DNA of 64,000 nucleotides, taken from Stomoxys calcitrans (Eukaryota > Arthropoda > Insecta > Diptera > Muscidae). Location: NCBI RefSeq assembly GCF_963082655.1, contig NC_081552.1, positions 60,473,404 through 60,537,403 of the forward strand, given 5' to 3'. Positions within the stretch are counted from its first letter, which is position 1. Each line of letters begins with the position of its first letter. Under the pieces are notes generated by a model. That model worked only from the letters and a program-made list of their open reading frames with translations, was not told where the DNA came from and searched no databases. The position numbers and the translations under genes were made by a program. Positions 44,695-56,467 of this stretch are shown here, piece after piece.

Positions 44695-45861
44695 GTTTTT
44701 TATACCCAACACCGAAGGATGGGGGTATATTCATTTTGTCATTCCGTTTGCAACACATCGAAATATCCATTTCCGACCCCATAAAGTATATATATTCTTG
44801 ATCAGCGTAAAAATCTAAGCCGATCTAGACATGTCCGTCCGTCTGTATGTTAAAATAATGATACAGTCTTTAAAAATAGAGATATTGAGCTGAAATTTTG
44901 CACAGGTTCTTTTTTTGTCCATAAGCAGTTTAAGTTCGAAGATGGGCTATATCGGACTATATCTTGATATAGCCCCCATATAGACCGATCGGCCGATTGA
45001 GAGACTTGGGCCCATAAAATCCACATTTATTATCCAATATCCTTCGTCAATTTGGCTTAGATCGGTCCAGATTTGGATATAGCTGCCATATAGACCGATC
45101 CGCCGATTTAGGGACTTATGCCCATAATAGCCACATTTATTCTCCGATTTTGCTGAAAGTTGGGACAGTGAGTTGTGTTAGGCCCTTTGACATCCTTCGT
45201 CAAATTGGCTCAGATCGGTCCAGATTTGGGTATAGCTGCCATATAGACCGAACTCTCGATTTAAGGTTTTGGGCCCATGAAAGGCGCATTTATTGCCCGA
45301 TGTCGCCGAAATTTGGAACAGTGAGTTATGTTATGCCCCTTGACATACTTCTGCAATATGGCACAGATCAGTCCAGATTTGGATATAGCTGCTATATAGA
45401 CTAATCTCTCGGTTTTGGTTTTATTGTCCGTTTGCGCTGATATTTGGGACAGTGCGACATTTTTCTGCAACTTAACTCAAATCGGTGCAGATTTGGATAT
45501 AGCTGCCATGTAGACCGATCTCTCGCTTTAAAGTCTTGGCGCCATAAAAGGCGCATTTATAATCCGATTTCACTGAAATTTGACACAGTGACTTATGTTA
45601 GGCTTTTCGACATCTGTGTCATATATGGTTCAGATCGGTTTATTTTGAGATATAGCTACTAAAAAGACCAATAATATACACAATTGAAGAATGACTTGTA
45701 CTTATTAGTATTTGGTCCAAATCGGAACATATTTCGATATAACTGCAATGGGGCATAATTTATGCAATTTTCACCGGATTTTGATGGAAGGTGGTTTACA
45801 TATATACCCGAGGTGGTGGGTATCCAAAGTTCGGTCCGGCCAAACTTAACGCCTTTTTATA
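44695..45861 (-). mobile_element. mini-me subfamily II
   Basis: Tail TTTTTTATACCCAACACCGA, CATTTTGTCATTCCGTTTGC, (TA)n, core TTGATCAGCGTAAAAATCTA, GTCCGTCCGTCTGTATG. About six units of ~153 bp follow (GGTCCAGATTTGGATATAGC). The head is CGGTCCGGCCAAACTTAACG ending CCTTTTTAT. It carries the intact ACTTGTACTTATTAGTATTT site that the DD41D fold-back element hit in another copy. Confidence 0.8.
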
Positions 45862-45871
45862 TATTATTGGA

Positions 45872-47079
45872 TAACCCTTGTGCAGCAATCTGCCAACTGA
45901 CAGCTCTATCGTAAAACTTGACATTTTTGAGATTATACCAATTCAGAACTTTTTGACATATGAGCGCAATTTGTGTTGTTTACAGTAACTTAAAAGATTC
46001 ATTTCGCCCTAAATGGAACTAAATAGTGAACCTTTTCGTTCGATTATTTTTTACAATTTTCGACGTGTGTTAACTTAACAACAGTGCACCGATGAACTTA
46101 ATTCAATTTTTGGCGATGGAGCCCTATCAAACACCAGTGGTAATCGATGGTATGGTGAATTCAATCGAGGTCGTAGTTCACTCCAAGACAAATTTCGTGA
46201 AGGTCGTTCAAAATCAGTTGTTGTTCCAAAAACCAATGATGGTGTGCGCCAACTGATATTGCAAGATTGTCATGTGACCTATCCTGAGATTGGGACAACC
46301 TAAGGCATTAGTGGGCCCAACATACTTTCAATATTGCATGGACATTTGACCGTCAAAAAATTTATTCGCGTTGGATCCCACATAATTTGGCAATCGCTCA
46401 AAAAAAGGCTCGTGTCAATAGGTCGAAAGAAATGCTCCAAAAATACGATCGCGGTGCTTCGAAACACGTCTATGACATCGTAATAGGTAATCAATCATGG
46501 GTTTCAAGATTAGCCAAATCCAACAAAAGTTGCTCGCGCACGAAGCACTTTGTAGCAAATAATCGCTTGTTTTTTCGAAAAAACTGGACATATCGCAATT
46601 GTACAACTAGAACAACGCAGAACGGTCAATTCTGAGTGATAAACAACCATTTGTTTGCCAGTTGTCTTCCATGAAATCAGGAAAACCAACCACCGAAGAC
46701 GGATCACTCTTCACCACGAAAATGCGATTTCTCACAGATCAGCTCAAACTGCATTTTTGAGAACTCAAAACATGGATTTGATGAGTCATCCGATATATAG
46801 TCCTGAATTGGCACCGAATGATTTCTTTTTATTCCCGTACGTAAAAAATAAACTAAGCGATCAACGTTTTTCGATACCTGAAGAAGCCGGTGATACGTTC
46901 AGAATGCATGTTTTGGAGATACTTCAATCAGAGTGGCAAAAGTGCTTTGACAATAGGTTAAAGCGCATGCAAAAGTTTATTGATCTTAATGGGGAATATT
47001 TTGAAAAACAATGAAGTGATTTTCGATGATTAACATATGTTTTTGTTCTCTAATCCCGAAATATAGAAGGCAACCCTGT
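45872..47079 (+). mobile_element. mariner element (DD34D type), inactive
   Basis: About 1.2 kb from ATAACCCTTGTGCAGCAATC to AGAAGGCAACCCTGT, followed by TA (47080-47081). The ends are only partly complementary, so left-end decay is likely. The transposase relic fills the element on the plus strand, with a non-coding lead of about 200 bp. Confidence 0.75.
46085..47014 (+). pseudogene. mariner DD34D transposase pseudogene
   Basis: Broken into at least four frames. N-terminal pieces read WYGEFNRGRSSLQDKFREGR (about 46148-46205) and VRQLILQDCHVTYPEIGTT before a TAA (46302-46304). AQKKARVNRSKEMLQKYDRG lies in 46387-46635, where the first catalytic motif, normally GDESW, reads GNQSW. The last part (46655-47014, 119 codons, ends TGA) has LHHENAISHRSAQ, with Glu for the second catalytic Asp, and ELAPNDFFLFPYVKNKL with the third Asp kept. 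Thirty-three residues separate the last two, one short of the usual 34. It ends IDLNGEYFEKQ, the expected C-terminus. Two of three catalytic residues are lost, so it is dead. Confidence 0.88.
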
Positions 47080-47081
47080 TA

Positions 47082-47530
47082 TCGAACGGCCTAAAATTAA
47101 CTTTTTATTGGTCTTAAACCTTAAAGCAGGAGATCTGTATGTATGGCAAATTGAACCGATCTGGGCCATATTGAACAGGGATTTGGAGCCTACCAAAATT
47201 CGCTATACGAAATTTCTACGAAATTGGAGAAAAAATGCTTCTATTATGGATCCATTACTTTAAATCGAGAGATCGGTCTATATGACACCTATATCCAAAT
47301 CTGTACCGATCTGAACCAAATTAAACGAGGATATCGAGAGGCTTTATATAGCTTACTGTCGCAAATTTAAATCGAGAGATCTGTATATATGGCAGCTATA
47401 TCGAAATATGGACCGATCTTTTCCCAGATTGAACAGTTATTTTGACCAGCCTAACACAACTCGCTATACCAAATTTTTACGAGGCCGCTCTAGGCCGCTA
47501 ATTTTAAGACAATCAACCGACCTGTTCTGT
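47082..47530 (+). repeat. Decayed mini-me II units
   Basis: GAGAGATCGGTCTATATGAC, ATCCAAATCTGTACCGATCT and TGGCAGCTATATCGAAATAT show two to three subfamily II units without ends. The DD34D mariner lies in this array. Confidence 0.55.
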
Positions 47531-47748
47531 AATGGGTCTATCCCTCTTCGTGCTGGGCGTTTCAAACAAATGCACTAAGTTATAATACCCCGTACCAAAG
47601 TAGTGGTGTAGGGTATAAATAGGATAATAAACATATTCATGGTAGTGGGTACCCAAAGTTTAGCATGGCTGAGCTAAATGCGTTCTTACCTGCTTTTCTA
47701 TGCTGGATTATTTTAAAATGCCTAAGAAAACTACTCATAAATTTTAAA
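47531..47748. repeat. Mini-me end fragments
   Basis: A tail-like piece (ATACCCCGTACCAAAGTAGT, GGTGTAGGGTATAAA) at 47586-47620 and a reversed head-like piece (GGTAGTGGGTACCCAAAGTT) at 47641-47690. No complete element. Confidence 0.4.
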
Positions 47749-48115
47749 TACAAGTTAAAGCATACTAAGTTCGGCCGGGCTGAATCAAGATAACCCACCA
47801 CCATGGATTCTGCTAAACTATGGGAGTTATATCTGGTTATAGACCGATTTGGACCATACTAGAACACTACGTGCTCAAGAAGTCAAACCGGGAGATCGGT
47901 TTTTATGGGAGCTATATCTAAATCTGAACCGATTTGGCCCATTTTCAATCCCCAACGACCTACATTAATATAACCTATCTGTGCAAAATTTTCAAGTGGC
48001 TAGCTTTACGCGTTCGATCGCTTTCGTGATTTCGACAGACGGACGGTCATGGCTAGATCGACTCAGGATGGCTAGATTAGTATACCCCCATCCTATGGTG
48101 GTGGGTATTAAAATA
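47749..48115 (+). mobile_element. mini-me-like subfamily III, internally deleted
   Basis: Head ACAAGTTAAAGCATACTAAG with TTCGGCCGGGCTGAA, CCACCACCATGGATTCTGCT, one to two units, GACAGACGGACGGTCATGGC, then the core and (TA)n are deleted before tail CCTATGGTGGTGGGTATTAA. About 370 bp, the shortest two-ended copy in the window. Confidence 0.75.
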
Positions 48116-48406
48116 AAAATGTGGCACACATAGCAGCAGTTGTTTCTACAGATTATCATAGCAAATAAACATTTACTTAGTTTAATAAAATTCCATAATC
48201 TCGTTATACACTATAAGCTGTAGGCGAGAAAGAATGCTTGTTAGCGTAGATACACTGCTATGGAGAAGTGATAAGGTTGGGGAAATAAATCTGGTGACTT
48301 ATCCCTACTACGGAAGTCAAAGTCTCCGCATCGTTCAACAAAACACTAGGAAGTGCAAATGTTATGATATTATAAAAGGTATACCAATTCGAATGAGTGA
48401 AATTAA
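48116..48406. other. Unassigned sequence
   Basis: No repeat match recognised. A plus frame of 96 codons (48234-48524) runs into the next mini-me head and has no motif I know. Confidence 0.3.
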
Positions 48407-49320
48407 GCAAGCAACAACGGGCAAAGTTCGGCCGGGCCGAATCTCAGGTACCCACCACCATGGATTCCGCGTATTAAATGAGTTTGTATTTGAATTATTT
48501 TGTAGCAATCACATCAGGAATTGATTAAGGCTTCAAAGGTCTCAAGATGTGATATCAGGATATCGGTATTCAGGGGGTCTATATCAACATATTGACGCCA
48601 TATGCAAATACAAATTTGTCCATGAACATTCCATTAAAGAACTGGGGCAAACTTCTCACAAATCAATGAGTGCTGTCCGATTCAATTTTAAGTCCAATGA
48701 TAAGGGACTTCCTTTTTATAGCCGAGTCCGGACGGCGTGCCGCAAAGCGATACCTTTTTGGGGAGAAGTTTTTACATGGCAAAGTACTTCACAAATGTCG
48801 CCAGCATTAGGAGGGGATAACCACCGCTGAAAATTTTTCTGATGTTCCTGCCAGGATTTGAACCCAGGCCTTCAGCGTCATTGGCGGATATGTTTACCTC
48901 TGCGCTACGGTGGCCTCCATATAAACCAGGTAAAAATTTTGGCTTCTAGGGATAACACAAGTCTTTGAATCAAAATTCAGCCAAATATGATGACAATTGA
49001 GGCTTCTAGGGGTGTAAGCATCAAAACCGAGGAACAGTTAATATGGGAGCTATATCCAAATCTGAATCGATATGATCTGTTTGCAATTCCCAATGACCTA
49101 CATCAATAAGAAGTATGTGTGCAAAATTTCAAGCGGCTAGCCTTACGCGTTCGACCGCTATCGTGTTTTTGACACACGGACGCACAAACATGGCTAGATC
49201 GACTCGGTATGTCAGGACGATCCAGAATATATATACTTTATGGGGTCGCAGATCAATATTTCGAGATGTTACAAGCGGAATGACTAGATTAATATACCCC
49301 TATGGCAGTGGTTATAAAAA
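48407..49320 (+). mobile_element. mini-me-like subfamily III, interrupted by a SINE
   Basis: Head part GCAAGCAACAACGGGCAAAG, TTCGGCCGGGCCGAATCTCA and CACCACCATGGATTCCGCG. It is interrupted by the SINE at 48600-48918 and resumes with units (GGCTTCTAGGGGTGTAAGCA), ACGGACGCACAAACATGGC, core, (TA)n and tail CCTATGGCAGTGGTTATAAA. Both ends are diverged. Confidence 0.68.
48600..48918 (-). mobile_element. tRNA-derived SINE, best-preserved head
   Basis: Minus strand, 5' to 3': GGCCACCGTAGCGCAGAGGT (A box), TATCCGCCAATGACGCTGAA, GGCCTGGGTTCAAATCCTGG (B box). Then CAGCGGTGGTTATCCCCTCC, GCTGGCGACATTTGTGAAGT, CGGCACGCCGTCCGGACTCG, GCTATAAAAAGGAAGTCCCT and a tail near GTTTGCCCCAGTTCTTTAAT. The first ~72 bases have the length and box spacing of a tRNA, which is why this is called tRNA-derived; it is not a functional tRNA gene. 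Confidence 0.85.
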
Positions 49321-49769
49321 GACATTAAATTCATGCTGAACTTTGGATACCAAGTTCTCGGATAGATATATTTAGAATATTTCGTCATACTCCGGTGAAA
49401 AAGCATTAGCTATGAGCTAATAGCAGCTTTAGTCCAATTTGGATCAAACACGGCACGGACGTCGAGTGGTCTAATACAATACACTATTCAAGACCGTAAA
49501 CCAGAACATTGGTCTATATGACAGCATTATCTAAATATAGTCCGATCTGCACCATATCCGGGAAGGATATGAAAGATTTAATACAACTCCTTTACATATG
49601 TTTCAGCGAAATCGGTTGATAAAAGTGTCCGTTATTGACTCAAGTTCTAAATCGGGAGAGCGGTACATATGACAGCTTTATCCAAAAATAGACTGCACTG
49701 AACCATATGGAGCACAGAAACCGAAAAGCCAAACATAGCTTACTGTGCAAAACTTCAGCGGAAAAGGGT
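49321..49769 (+). repeat. Decayed mini-me II units
   Basis: ACATTGGTCTATATGACAGC, AAATATAGTCCGATCTGCAC and CGGGAGAGCGGTACATATGA are subfamily II words. The left part (49321-49420) is unassigned. Confidence 0.5.
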
Positions 49770-51290
49770 AAACAAGTAAAAAGGCGTTAAGTTCGGCCGG
49801 GCCGAACTTTGGATACTCACCACCTCGGGTATATATGTAAACCACCTTTCATCAAAATTCGGTGAAAATTTTATACCTTATGTCCCATATCAGTTATATC
49901 CAAATATGTTCCGATTTGGACCAAATACTAATAAGTACATTAGCTATATCTAAAAATAAACCGATCTGAACTATATACGACACGGATGTCGAAAAGCCTA
50001 ACATAAGTCACTGTGCCAAATTTCAGTGAAATCGGATTATAAATGCGCCTTTTATGGGGCCAAGACATTAAATCGAGATATCGGTCTACATGACAGCTAT
50101 ATCCCAATCGGGACCGGTTTGGGCCAAGTTGCATAAAAATGTCGAAGAGCCTAACACAAAGTACTGTCCCAAATTTCAGCGAAATCGGACAATTTATGAC
50201 GCTTTTAGGGCCGAAAACCTTAAGTCGAGAGATCGGTCTATATGGCAGGTATATTCAAATCTGGAGCGATCTAGGCAAAATTAAGGAAGGTCGTCGATGA
50301 GCTTAACCAAACTCACTGTCTCAAATTTCAGCGACATGGGACAATAAATGCGTCTTTTATGGCCCCAAAACCCAAAACCTAGATATTGGTCTATATGGCA
50401 GCTATATCTAAATCTGGACCGATCTGTGCGATATTGCAGAAGTATGTCAAGGGGCTTAACTTAACTCACTGTTCCAAATTTCGGCGACATCGGACAATAA
50501 ATGAGCATTTATGGGCCCAAAACCAAAAATCAAGAAATCGGTCTATATGACAGCTATATCCAAATCTGAACCGATCTGAACCAAATTGAATAAAGATGTC
50601 GAAGGGCCTAACACAACTTACTGTCCCAAATTTCAGCAAAATCGGACAATAAATGTGCCTTTTATGGGCCTAGCACCATAAATCGGAGGATCGGTCTCTA
50701 TGGCAGCTATATCCAAATCTGAACCGATCTGAGCCAAATTAACGATGAATGTCGATGGGCCTTACACAACTCACTGTTGCAAATTTCAGCGAAATCGGAT
50801 AAAAAAATGTGGCTTTTATGGGCCTTAGACCCTAAATCGGAGGATTGGTCTATATGGCAGCTTTATCCAAATATGGACCGATCTGAGCCAAATTGACGAA
50901 GGATATCGAAGGGCCTAACACAATTCACTGCCCAACATTTCAGCAAAATCGGATAATAAATGTGGCTTTTATGGGCCTAAGACCCTAAATCGGCAGATCG
51001 GTCTATATGGGGGCTATATCAAGATATAGTCCGATATAGCCCATCTTCAAAGTTAACCTGCTTATGGACAAAAAAAGATTCTGTGCAAAATTTCAGCTCA
51101 ACATCTCTATTTTTAAAGACTGTAGCGTGATTTCAACAGACAGACGGACAGACGGACGGATTTTTGTCTTAGATTTTTACGCTGATCAAGAATATATATA
51201 CTTTATAGAGTCGGAAATGGATATTTCGATGTGTTGCAAACGGAATGACAAAATGAATATACCCCCATCCTTCGGTGGTGGGTATAAAAA
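49770..51290 (+). mobile_element. mini-me subfamily II, complete (about 1.5 kb)
   Basis: Head AACAAGTAAAAAGGCGTTAA with perfect TTCGGCCGGGCCGAA, ACCACCTCGGGTATATATGT, about seven units (TATGGCAGCTATATCCAAAT, CAAAATCGGACAATAAATG), AGACGGACAGACGGACGG, core TTTTTACGCTGATCAAGAAT, (TA)n, and tail CCTTCGGTGGTGGGTATAAA. The clearest reference copy for subfamily II. Confidence 0.85.
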
Positions 51291-51739
51291 TGTAAGACCT
51301 TAAATTGGTTTATGTGGCAGCTATATATTGACCATTCTCGTTAAAATTGTCGAGGGGCCAAACACAACTGATAATACTATATTTCAGCGACATCGGACAA
51401 TAAATTATACCCACCATTTATAAAAGAGGACACGGGATATCCTTTTATTTGGGAGCCTTATCTAAATCTTAACCGAGCTCGAGCAAAACAAGTCATAATA
51501 GAAGATATTGTGCAAATATTTAAATAATCTGTTAATTAATACGCTGCCCATGGCTCTTAAAAAGTAAATTTGGTGATACAACCTATATCCATGATATTCA
51601 GCAGTATTGTTGTCAATAAAGTCCCACCCCACCTCAGTCAGAGAGTTTTTGGAACTGGATATTCAACGGGTCCAAGCAGACGAAAGATAGAACATAACAC
51701 ACTGCTGCAACAACAGTAGTGGAGTAGAGTATAACGAAT
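51291..51739. other. Unassigned with weak mini-me II traces
   Basis: GACATCGGACAATAAATTAT at about 51391 is unit-like. The rest, to the next head, has no family recognised and no useful frame. Confidence 0.35.
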
Positions 51740-52729
51740 AACAAGTAATAGCGTGCTAAGTTCGGCCGGGCCGAATCTTATATACCCTCCACCATGGATC
51801 GCATTTGTCGAGTTTTTTTCCCGGCATCTCTTCTTAGGCAAAACAGGATATAGGAAAAAATTTGCTCTGCTATTAGAGCGATATCAAGATATGGTCCGGT
51901 TTGGACCACAATTAAATTATATGTTGGAGACCTGTGTAAAATTTCAGCCAATTCGAATATGAATCGCGCCCTTTGGAGGCTCAAGAAGTAAAATAGAGAG
52001 ATCGATTTATATGGGATCTGTATCGGGCTATAGACCGATTCAGACCATAATAAACACGTATCTTGATGGTCATGAGAGGATCCGTCGTACAAAATTTCAG
52101 GCAAATCGGATAATAATGACGACCTCTAAAGGCTCAAGAAGTCAAGGTCCCAGATCGGTTTATATGGTAGCTATATAAGGTTATGGACCGATATGAACCA
52201 TACTTGGCACAGTTGTTGGATATCATAACAAAATACGTCGTGCAAAATTTCATTCCAATCGGATAAGAACTGCGCACTCTAGAAGCTGAAGAAGCCAAGA
52301 CCCAAGATCGGTTTATATGGCAGCTATATCAGGTTATGAACCGATTTGAACCATACTTGGCACAGTTGTTGGATATCATAACAAAACACATCGTGCTAAA
52401 ATTCATTCAAATCGGATAAGAATTGCGCACTCTAGAGGCTCAAGAAGTCAAGACCCAGGATCGGTTTATATCAAAACATTGACCGATATGGCCCATTTAG
52501 AATACCAACCGACCTACACTAATAAGAAGTATTTGTGCAAAATTTCAAGCGGCAAGTTAGCGTGCTTTCGACAGACAGACGGACGGACGGACATGGCTAG
52601 ATCGACATAAAATGTCGCGACGATCAAGAATATATATACTTTATGGGGTCTCAGATGAATATTTCGAGTAGTTACAAACAGAATGACAAAATTAGTATAC
52701 TCCCAGCCTATGGTGGAGGGTATAAAAAA
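51740..52729 (+). mobile_element. mini-me subfamily I
   Basis: Head AACAAGTAATAGCGTGCTAA with perfect TTCGGCCGGGCCGAA, ACCATGGATCGCATTTGTCG, CCCGGCATCTCTTCTTAGGC, three to four units, CAGACAGACGGACGGACGGA, core TGTCGCGACGATCAAGAATA, (TA)n, tail CCTATGGTGGAGGGTATAAA. Well preserved. Confidence 0.83.
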
Positions 52730-53630
52730 CGTCTCGTGAATTTTCAGCCAAATCGGATAGAAATTGCGCCCTCTAGAAGCTCAAGAAGTCAAGTCCCCAG
52801 ATCTGTTTATATGACAGCTATATCAGGTTATGAACCGATTTGAACCATATTTGGCACAGTTGTTGGATATCCTAACAAAACACTACGTGCCAAAATTCAT
52901 TCAAATTGGATAAGTATTGCGCCCTCTAGAGCCTCAAGAAGTCAAGACCCAAGATCGGTTTATATGACAGCTATATAAGGTTATGGACCGATTTGAACCA
53001 TACTTGGCACAGTTGTTGGATATCATAACAAAACACGTTGTGCAATCGGATAAGAATTGCGCCCTCTAGAGGGCCAAGAAGTCAAGACCCCAGATCGGTT
53101 TATATGGCAGCTATATCAGGTTATGGACCGATTTGAACCATACTAGGCACAGTTGTTGGATATAATAACGAAACACGTCGTGCAAAATTTCATTTCAATC
53201 GTTCATCATTATGTACCGATTTGGATCAGAATAGAACACCTCATGAGTAATTTCAGCCAAATCGGATAAGAATTGCGCCCTCTAGAGACTCACGAAGTCC
53301 AAATCTGAGATCGGTTTAAATGGATGACAGCTATATGAAAAGGTAGTATTTGTGCAAAATGTCAAGAGCCTACCCTTATTCCTCTGAGAGTTAGCATGCT
53401 TTCGACGACGAACTGATATACAGATGGTCGGACGGACAGATTTGGCTGAATTTTGCACAATGACTTCTACTATGGTCTCCATCATCCAAACAAAGTATGA
53501 CATGGCAATTATTATCCATCATCGTTTGTTTGCCTATAAAGAGATACTGGGCAAAGAACAAATTCGATCCATGATGGAAAGTATAAAAGATTCGGCCCGA
53601 CCGAACTTATCACACTTTTATTTGTTCCTC
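52730..53630. repeat. Composite of headless mini-me I (+) and a reversed head (-)
   Basis: 52730-53440 is a series of subfamily I units in plus orientation ending at a short GGTCGGACGGACAG tract. From there the sequence reverses into a head block (CTATAAAGAGATACTGGGCA, TTCGGCCCGACCGAACTTAT, TTTTATTTGTT). Two truncated copies are fused near 53440. Confidence 0.6.
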
Positions 53631-54985
53631 CCTTACAACGCCTGATGGCATATAGGAAAAATAATCATAATGCTTCTAATTCTCTAGACGCATATGTTGA
53701 CTTTTTAGTAAGGATGTGTATTTGCTTTTTCTTTCGTTCTCTATAACTTTCCAAAACAAGTTACACGGTTTACATAACATTGTCGTTTCTGTAGCTTTTA
53801 CTTACAGGCTGCCTATTTTCTATGACTGCGGCTGTTTATACCACAATGTGGTGGCAGGCACAGTTGCTGTGGCTCTTTAGGCTTTATGGCATTACCAAGG
53901 CAGCCACTAGAATTTTACATAAATTTTCTTTTCCATATATTCTCCTCACCATTCTTGTATGCCCAGCAATCCTTGGTCCTTATTGTGCTTGTCCAGTCAG
54001 TTGTAAATTTGTTCGAAGCTCACTTTTTTATGCAGATGCCACCACCAACTGTGTTGGCACAGATGGCGGAGCAATGATACAAAGTGAGAGAACGAAAAAA
54101 CGCGCATTGCCCGTATAAATTTGTAAATGTGTCCCCAGTAATCTCATGAGGGTTATGTACTTAAGTAATGCGTTTATGTGTCATCTGGGAAGTGTTTTGT
54201 CATGATGACTAGTCAGGAATTCATAAAGTTTGTGCCATAATTCATGAATAGCTTTAATATATCCTATATATAAATATTCTGCAGAAATTGAGTATGCGCA
54301 TATAAATTATTATTATGATAGTCAACAGATGAAATAACAAATCTTTGTTAAAACGATCTTTTAACAACTCAACATAAATATTAACAATTCAAAATATATA
54401 CTTAATCACACATACAAAGATTCTGTTTTATTTAGAGTCTATGTGTTCGACTCAAGTTTATTGGTTTCAATCGCCTTGAACTAATCCAGATTTTGTTCAA
54501 TTATCATAAAATATTTCAAACTTTATTTTTGATCAATTACCTTTGTTCAGTGCCTGCTTTTGTGCAAAATCAACTTCGTGAGAAGAATTAATTGGCTCTC
54601 AGCTATTGCAAATACTTGAGAATTAGAGCATTTTAAATATGTATCCTTGACAGCAAGTGCAAGTATGCCCCAGGTCGTAAAGCTTAAACATTTTCTCATA
54701 GTTGTACAAAACTGCACAACAGTTATGGGTGGTGGGGGAGAAACTAAAGAGGGAAAACGTAAAATGGGATTTTTAGAGGCATGGGATTTTGTATTAATAA
54801 AGTTATCTCATGTTATAATGGATTTTTGGACTAGTACGAAAAGTCAAAACTTCACCGCCGCTGGTATATAACTTTTATTCATTGGATATACAAAATAAAA
54901 CTTTTAAGGAAACCGATGCACATCTCATAAGTTACCTACATTTAAATTTAATTCGATTTTAATGACACTTTGTACACATAATTAG
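53631..54985. other. Repeat-poor stretch, possible host intergenic or intronic DNA
   Basis: The only stretch above 1 kb with no mini-me, B, SINE or LINE words. It is AT-rich. Two plus-strand frames stand out: 53822-54118 (98 codons) and 54647-54871 (74 codons). Neither shows a domain I recognise. The first has a hydrophobic middle (FPYILLTILVCPAILGPYCA) and a nearby overlapping frame in another phase. A pyrimidine stretch and CTTACAG at about 53798-53808 could be a splice acceptor, but nothing confirms an exon. Confidence 0.4.
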
Positions 54986-54989
54986 CTCA

Positions 54990-55250
54990 AGAGGGTGGTC
55001 ACCGTGGCGCAGAGGTTAGCATGAGGTTAGTTTCTGAGGTGTTTATCCCCTCCTAATTCTGGCGATATTTTTGAGATACTATGCCATGCTTACATAGCTT
55101 AGCAACAATGTAAATACTTCTCCTCATTCGGACTCGGCTATAAAAGGGAGATCCCTTATCATTAAGCTTAAACTTGAATTGGACAGGACTCATTGATATG
55201 TGAGAAGGTTGCCCCTAGTTCCGTAATGAAACTATCGAGAGCAAATTTTG
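54990..55250 (+). mobile_element. tRNA-derived SINE, B box deleted
   Basis: GGTCACCGTGGCGCAGAGGT (A box) and TAGCATGAGG. The sequence with the B box is missing and it continues GTGTTTATCCCCTCCTAATT, CTGGCGATATTTTTGAGATA, CATTCGGACTCGGCTATAAA, GGGAGATCCCTTATCATTAA, CTCATTGATATGTGAGAAGG and TTGCCCCTAGTTCCGTAATG. The body is well kept; loss of the B box should disable Pol III initiation. Confidence 0.82.
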
Positions 55251-55295
55251 GAATGAGCTATAGAACTCAATGTTCCTTAGAAAATGTGTATAGTT

Positions 55296-56457
55296 AACAA
55301 GTAAAAAGTCGTTAAATTCGGCCGATCCGAAATTTGGAGACCCACCACCTCGGTTATACATGTAAACCATCTTTCGTCAAAATCCGGTGAAAAATGCATA
55401 CCTTATGCCCCATAACAGCTATATCGAAATATGTTCCGATTTGGACCAAATACTAATAAGCGCTAGTCATTTTTCAATTTTGTATAACAAAATATTGGTC
55501 CTTTTTGTAGCTATTTCTGAAAATAGTCCGATCTGAACGATATACGACACGGACCTCGAAAAGCCTAACATAAGTCACTGAATCAAGTTTTAGTGAAATC
55601 GGACAATAAATGCGCCTTTTATGGGTCCAAAACCTTAAATCGAGAGATCGGTCTATATGACAGCTATTTTGAAATATGGACCGATCTAGACTAAATTGAA
55701 GAAGGATGTCGAAGGGCCTAACACAACACATAGGACAATAAATGCGCCTCTTATGGGTCCAAAATCCAAATCTGGACCGACCTGTGCCATATTTTAAAAG
55801 TATGTAGAGGGGTTTAACTTAACTAATTCTCCCAAATTTCGGCGCATCGGACAAAAAATGCGCCTTTTATGGGCGCAAGACCTTAAATCGAGAGATCGGT
55901 CTATATGGCAGCTATATCCAATTTTGGACCGATCAGGGCCAAATCGAAGAAATATGTCGAAGGGCCCAACAAAACTCACTGTCCCAAATTTCGGCAAAAT
56001 CGCAAAATAAATATGGCTCTTATGGGCCTTAGATCCTAAATCGGCGTATCGGTCTATATGGCAACTTTATCCAAAACTGGACCGAGCAGGGCCAAATTGA
56101 AGAAGGATGTCGAAGGGCCTGACACAACTCACTGTCTTAAATTTCAGCAAAATTGGATAATAAATTAGGCTCTCATGGGCCTAAGACCCTAAATAGGCGG
56201 ATCGGGGGCTATATCAAGATATAATCCGATATAGCCCATCTTCAAACTCAACCTGCTTATGAACCAAAAAAGAATCTGTTAAAATCTTCAGCGCAATATC
56301 TCTATTTTTAAAGACTGTAGCGTGATTTCAACAGACAGACGGACGGACATGGCTAAATTGTCTTAGATTTTTACGCTGATCAAGAATGCATATATTGTAC
56401 TTTACAGGGTCGGAAATGGATATTCCGATGTGTTGCAAACGGTGGTGGGTATAAAAA
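55296..56457 (+). mobile_element. mini-me subfamily II
   Basis: Head AACAAGTAAAAAGTCGTTAA with TTCGGCCGATCCGAA, CCACCACCTCGGTTATACAT, about five units, CAGACAGACGGACGGACATG, core TTTTTACGCTGATCAAGAAT, a shortened (TA)n and a deleted tail (GCAAACGGTGGTGGGTATAA). Confidence 0.8.
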
Positions 56458-56467
56458 TAATATATTA

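Noticed and set aside
48845..48918. Possible tRNA gene on the minus strand
   Set aside because: A and B boxes and length fit a tRNA, but the sequence continues into a repeated body shared by four loci, and the acceptor stem does not look paired; it is the head of a SINE.
53822..54118. 98-codon frame with a hydrophobic stretch as a membrane protein gene
   Set aside because: No recognisable domain, no clear gene structure and an overlapping frame in another phase; kept only as a note on the repeat-poor island.
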